Origin: an uncultured Stenotrophomonas sp.
GTDB taxonomy: Bacteria > Pseudomonadota > Gammaproteobacteria > Xanthomonadales > Xanthomonadaceae
Direction: 5' to 3'
DNA length: 64,000 nt
Assembly: GCA_900078405.1 (NCBI GenBank)
Contig: FLTS01000001.1
Coordinates: 124,001-188,000, forward strand
In this document: in pieces, positions 61,147 through 64,000 of the stretch
How the letters are laid out: each line of letters begins with the position of its first letter
Position numbering within the stretch: the first letter of the stretch is position 1
The notes under the pieces: generated by a model
The model's database searches: none
Seen by the model: only the letters and a program-made list of their open reading frames with translations
Told to the model about the DNA's origin: nothing
Translations under genes and position numbers: made by a program

Positions 61147-64000
61147 TCAGCTGGCCCAGGGCGGGCTGTAGGCCAGCTTGACCTTGCGCACCGCCGGGTC
61201 CTCACGCAGGGCGTCGAGCAGCTGCGGACTGGCCCGCACCGCGCCTTCCCTGCCGAGGTCGAGCATGCCGGCGATGCCGCCGTCCTGGCCCTGCAGCAGC
61301 AAGTCCAGCCGGACCGGGGTGCGGCCGGGGCGGTGGGACGCCAATATCGGCTCGATGCGCTGCCACACCCGGCCGCCGCGGCCATCCACGCGCAGCGACA
61401 GCCGCACCGCGTGGTCGGCGCACAACTGTTCGAAGTCCCAGCATTGGCGGATGCGCAGCGCGTAGCCGCCGTTGAATTCGTCTTCGCGCAGGCCGCCCTT
61501 GACCACCAGGATGCGGTCCTTGGTCATCAGCTGGCCGAACTCGGCCAGGCCATCGGAGAACGCGCTGCATTCCACCCGGCCCTTGCCGTCCTCCAGTTGC
61601 ACGAACACCTGGCTGTCGCCCTTGCGGCGCACGCCCACGACCATGCCGGCCAGGATCACCTGCGCTTCCTGGCGCCAGCTGCGCTTCTCGCCGTCGCGCG
61701 CCGGCGGAGCCGGGGCGACCAGCTTGTCCAGCGCGCCGAGGTCGGTGCCGACCAGCTCTTTCACGTCGTCGGCATAGGGGTCGAACGGGTGGCCACTGAG
61801 GTAGAAGCCCAGCGTCTCGCGCTCGCCGTTCAACAACTGGCCCACCGGCCATTCGCGGCTTTCCGGCAGGTCGAGCTGCGCGGCGGTATTGACCGGGTCG
61901 GGTGCGCCGAACAAGGAGTTCTGTCCAGAGGCCTTCTCGCGCGCCATCTGCTCGGTGGCCTTGATCACCTCGGGCAGCTGCAGCATCAGCGAGGCGCGGT
62001 TCTTGCCCAGGCCATCAAGCGCACCGCACTGGATCATCGCTTCCAGCGTGCGCCGGTTGAGCTTGGCCGATTCGATGCGGGTGCAGAAATCCAGCAGCGA
62101 GGCGTATTCGCCGCCCTGCAGGCGCTCGGCCACCACCGCCTCGCAGGCGCCCTGGCCGACGCCCTTGATCGCGCCCAGTCCGTAGCGGATGGTGTCGGCG
62201 CTGGACGCCTCGAACATGTAGGCCGAATCGTTGACCCGCGGCGGCAGCACGTTCAGGCCGAGGTTGCGCACCTCGGCGAGGAAGCCGACCACCTTGTCGG
62301 TGTTGTCCATGTCCGAGGACAGCGTGGCCGCCATGAACTCGGCCGGGTAATGGCGCTTGAGCCACGCGGTCTGGTAGCTGACCAGCGCGTAGGCGGCGGC
62401 ATGCGACTTGTTGAAGCCGTAGCCGGCGAACTTCTCCATCAGGTCGAAGATCTCGTCGGCCTTGGGGCCGTCGACGCCGCCCTTGGCCGCGCCCTCGCGG
62501 AAGATCTCGCGGTGCTTGGCCATTTCCGCCGGCACCTTCTTGCCCATCGCGCGGCGCAGCAGGTCGGCACCGCCCAGCGAGTAGCCGCCGACGATCTGCG
62601 CCATCTGCATCACCTGCTCCTGGTACACCATGATGCCGTAGGTGTCTTTCAGGATGGCTTCGGTGCGCGGGTCGGGGTAGATGATCTCTTCCTGCCCGTG
62701 CTTGCGCGCGTTGAACGAGGGGATCAGGTCCATCGGGCCGGGGCGGTACAGCGACACCAGCGCGATCAGGTCTTCGAAACGGTCCGGGCGCGCGTCCTTC
62801 AGCAGCCGGCGCATGCCCGAGGATTCGAACTGGAACACCGCGCCGGTGTTGCCGTTGGCGAAGATGTCGGTGTAGGTGGGCGCGTCGTCGAGCGGGATCT
62901 CGGCGATGTCGATGGGCGGGATGCCGGCGCGCCCGTGCCGCAGATTTATCGCCTTCACCGCCCAGTCGATGATGGTCAGCGTGCGCAGGCCGAGGAAGTC
63001 GAACTTCACCAGCCCCACTTCTTCCACGTCGTTCTTGTCGAACTGGGTGACCGGGTTCCTGCCGAGGCCGCCTTCGTCGTGTTCGGCGTACAGCGGGCAG
63101 AACTCGGAGAGCGGTTCGGGGCCGATCACCACGCCGCCGGCGTGCTTGCCGGCGTTGCGGGTCAGGTCTTCCAGCTGCAGGGCCAGGTCGATCAGGTCGC
63201 GGACGTCGTCCTCGGTCTCGTAGCGCTGGATCAGCTCGGCCGAGGCCATTTCCGAATCCGGGCCTTCCTTGCCGCGGCCCAGCGCGTCCTTCAGGTGGAT
63301 GCCGAGGATGTTCGGGATCAGCTTGGAAACGCCGTCCACCAGGCCATACGGGAAGCCGAGCACGCGCCCGGTGTCGCGTACCACCGCCTTGGCCGCCATC
63401 GTGCCGTAGGTGATGATCTGGCTGACCCGCTCGCGGCCGTACTTGCGCGCGACGTAGTCGATCACCTCGTCGCGGCGGTCCATGCAGAAGTCGATGTCGA
63501 AGTCGGGCATCGACACGCGTTCCGGGTTGAGGAAGCGCTCGAACAGCAGGTCGTAGCGGATGGGATCGAGGTCGGTAATGCCCAGCGCGTACGCCACCAG
63601 CGAACCCGCCCCCGAGCCGCGGCCCGGGCCCACCGGCACGCCGTTGTTCTTGCCCCAGTTGATGAAGTCCTGCACGATCAGGAAGTAGCCGGGGAAACCC
63701 ATCTTGATGATGGTGTCGAGCTCGAACTCGAGCCGCTCGAAGTAGTCCTCGCGGGTCTTGCCCGGCGCCAGCGGGGTCTTCCGCAGGCGCTCTTCAAGGC
63801 CCTCGCGCGACTGCTTCCGGATCCACGTGTCCAGCGTCTCCTCGTCGGGCACCGGGTAGTTGGGCAGGAAGTAGGTGCCCAGCCGCATCTCGACGTTGCA
63901 GCGCTGCGCCAGCGCCAGGGTGTTGTCGATGGCGTCGGGGATGTCGGCGAACAGCTCGCACATTTCCTCCGGCGTCTTCAGGTACTGCTCGCGGCTGTAC
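61147..64000 (-). CDS. dnaE: DNA polymerase III alpha subunit (C-terminal 951 codons, runs off window)
   Basis: Main replicative polymerase. The window holds most of the protein except the PHP domain start. The palm catalytic block [15 protein letters not shown] carries the Asp triad, [10 protein letters not shown] lies before it, QEQVMQ and the fingers follow, then the helix-hairpin-helix and OB-fold regions ([17 protein letters not shown]). A beta-clamp binding motif QNSLF is at about 61910-61925. Frame stays open to base 64000, so the N-terminus lies right of the window. It precedes accA as in other Xanthomonadaceae. Confidence 0.97.
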   Translation of the reverse strand, partial: YSREQYLKTPEEMCELFADIPDAIDNTLALAQRCNVEMRLGTYFLPNYPVPDEETLDTWIRKQSREGLEERLRKTPLAPGKTREDYFERLEFELDTIIKMGFPGYFLIVQDFINWGKNNGVPVGPGRGSGAGSLVAYALGITDLDPIRYDLLFERFLNPERVSMPDFDIDFCMDRRDEVIDYVARKYGRERVSQIITYGTMAAKAVVRDTGRVLGFPYGLVDGVSKLIPNILGIHLKDALGRGKEGPDSEMASAELIQRYETEDDVRDLIDLALQLEDLTRNAGKHAGGVVIGPEPLSEFCPLYAEHDEGGLGRNPVTQFDKNDVEEVGLVKFDFLGLRTLTIIDWAVKAINLRHGRAGIPPIDIAEIPLDDAPTYTDIFANGNTGAVFQFESSGMRRLLKDARPDRFEDLIALVSLYRPGPMDLIPSFNARKHGQEEIIYPDPRTEAILKDTYGIMVYQEQVMQMAQIVGGYSLGGADLLRRAMGKKVPAEMAKHREIFREGAAKGGVDGPKADEIFDLMEKFAGYGFNKSHAAAYALVSYQTAWLKRHYPAEFMAATLSSDMDNTDKVVGFLAEVRNLGLNVLPPRVNDSAYMFEASSADTIRYGLGAIKGVGQGACEAVVAERLQGGEYASLLDFCTRIESAKLNRRTLEAMIQCGALDGLGKNRASLMLQLPEVIKATEQMAREKASGQNSLFGAPDPVNTAAQLDLPESREWPVGQLLNGERETLGFYLSGHPFDPYADDVKELVGTDLGALDKLVAPAPPARDGEKRSWRQEAQVILAGMVVGVRRKGDSQVFVQLEDGKGRVECSAFSDGLAEFGQLMTKDRILVVKGGLREDEFNGGYALRIRQCWDFEQLCADHAVRLSLRVDGRGGRVWQRIEPILASHRPGRTPVRLDLLLQGQDGGIAGMLDLGREGAVRASPQLLDALREDPAVRKVKLAYSPPWAS

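Overview
The window is high-GC, gene-dense chromosomal DNA of a gammaproteobacterium in the family Xanthomonadaceae, most likely Stenotrophomonas or a close relative. The evidence is the gene content (GNAT-minC-minD order, leucyl/arginyl-type protein transferase, an UbiM-like hydroxylase, bTHX ribosomal protein) and the extragenic palindromes, including two copies of a 'GTAGTGCCGGCCGCTGGCCGGCA'-type repeat common in Stenotrophomonas. Nearly all genes outside 42.4-51.7 kb look like core chromosome. No rRNA, tRNA, CRISPR array, phage or insertion sequence was seen.

Layout. 0-2 kb: end of the division-site operon (GNAT, minC, truncated minD). 2-6.4 kb: DesK/DesR-like two-component pair, SRPBCC protein, DUF423 protein, AlkA-like glycosylase. 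6.5-12.5 kb: leftward genes including a tightly coupled seven-gene set (SPFH protein, small membrane protein, ribbon-helix-helix protein, DUF4177, hydrolase, CPBP protease, PH-like membrane protein) behind a palindromic operator candidate. 12.5-22.5 kb: purT, EEP lipoprotein, bpt, EF-hand protein, sigma factor-membrane fusion, tesB, enoyl-CoA hydratase, PCu(A)C copper chaperone, gltX. 22.5-26 kb: a zinc module (zur, His/Asp-rich TonB receptor, MerC-like membrane protein with a Zur-box candidate) and bTHX. 26-38.4 kb: NPP phosphodiesterase, ogt and ada-alkA DNA alkylation repair, periplasmic ClpP-fold lipoprotein, ubiM-like gene, YbcJ-like protein, ECF sigma with membrane partner, deaD, diguanylate cyclase, rluF. 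38.5-42.4 kb: a broken EamA transporter, serine hydrolase and two secreted small proteins. 52-64 kb: DUF885 peptidase, GFA protein, cyclophilin, PadR and membrane partner, PHB depolymerase, methyltransferase, HemJ-like protein, accA, truncated dnaE.

The standout is 42.43-51.72 kb: a run of 16 integron gene cassettes, all on the minus strand, each followed by an attC recombination site. No integrase gene is in the window, so it is either a cluster of attC sites lacking an integrase or part of a larger chromosomal integron whose integrase lies elsewhere. The cassette genes are visibly more AT-rich than their surroundings and mostly of unknown function. Recognisable ones are a P-loop ATPase resembling the Sll1717 family, an HNH endonuclease, two proteins with HEPN-like RxxxxH motifs, a DUF2199 protein, and a DUF2971 gene split by a frame change. 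Both ends of the array look like half-sites. Several cassette genes take their stop codon, and probably their ribosome-binding sequence, from the attC core itself.
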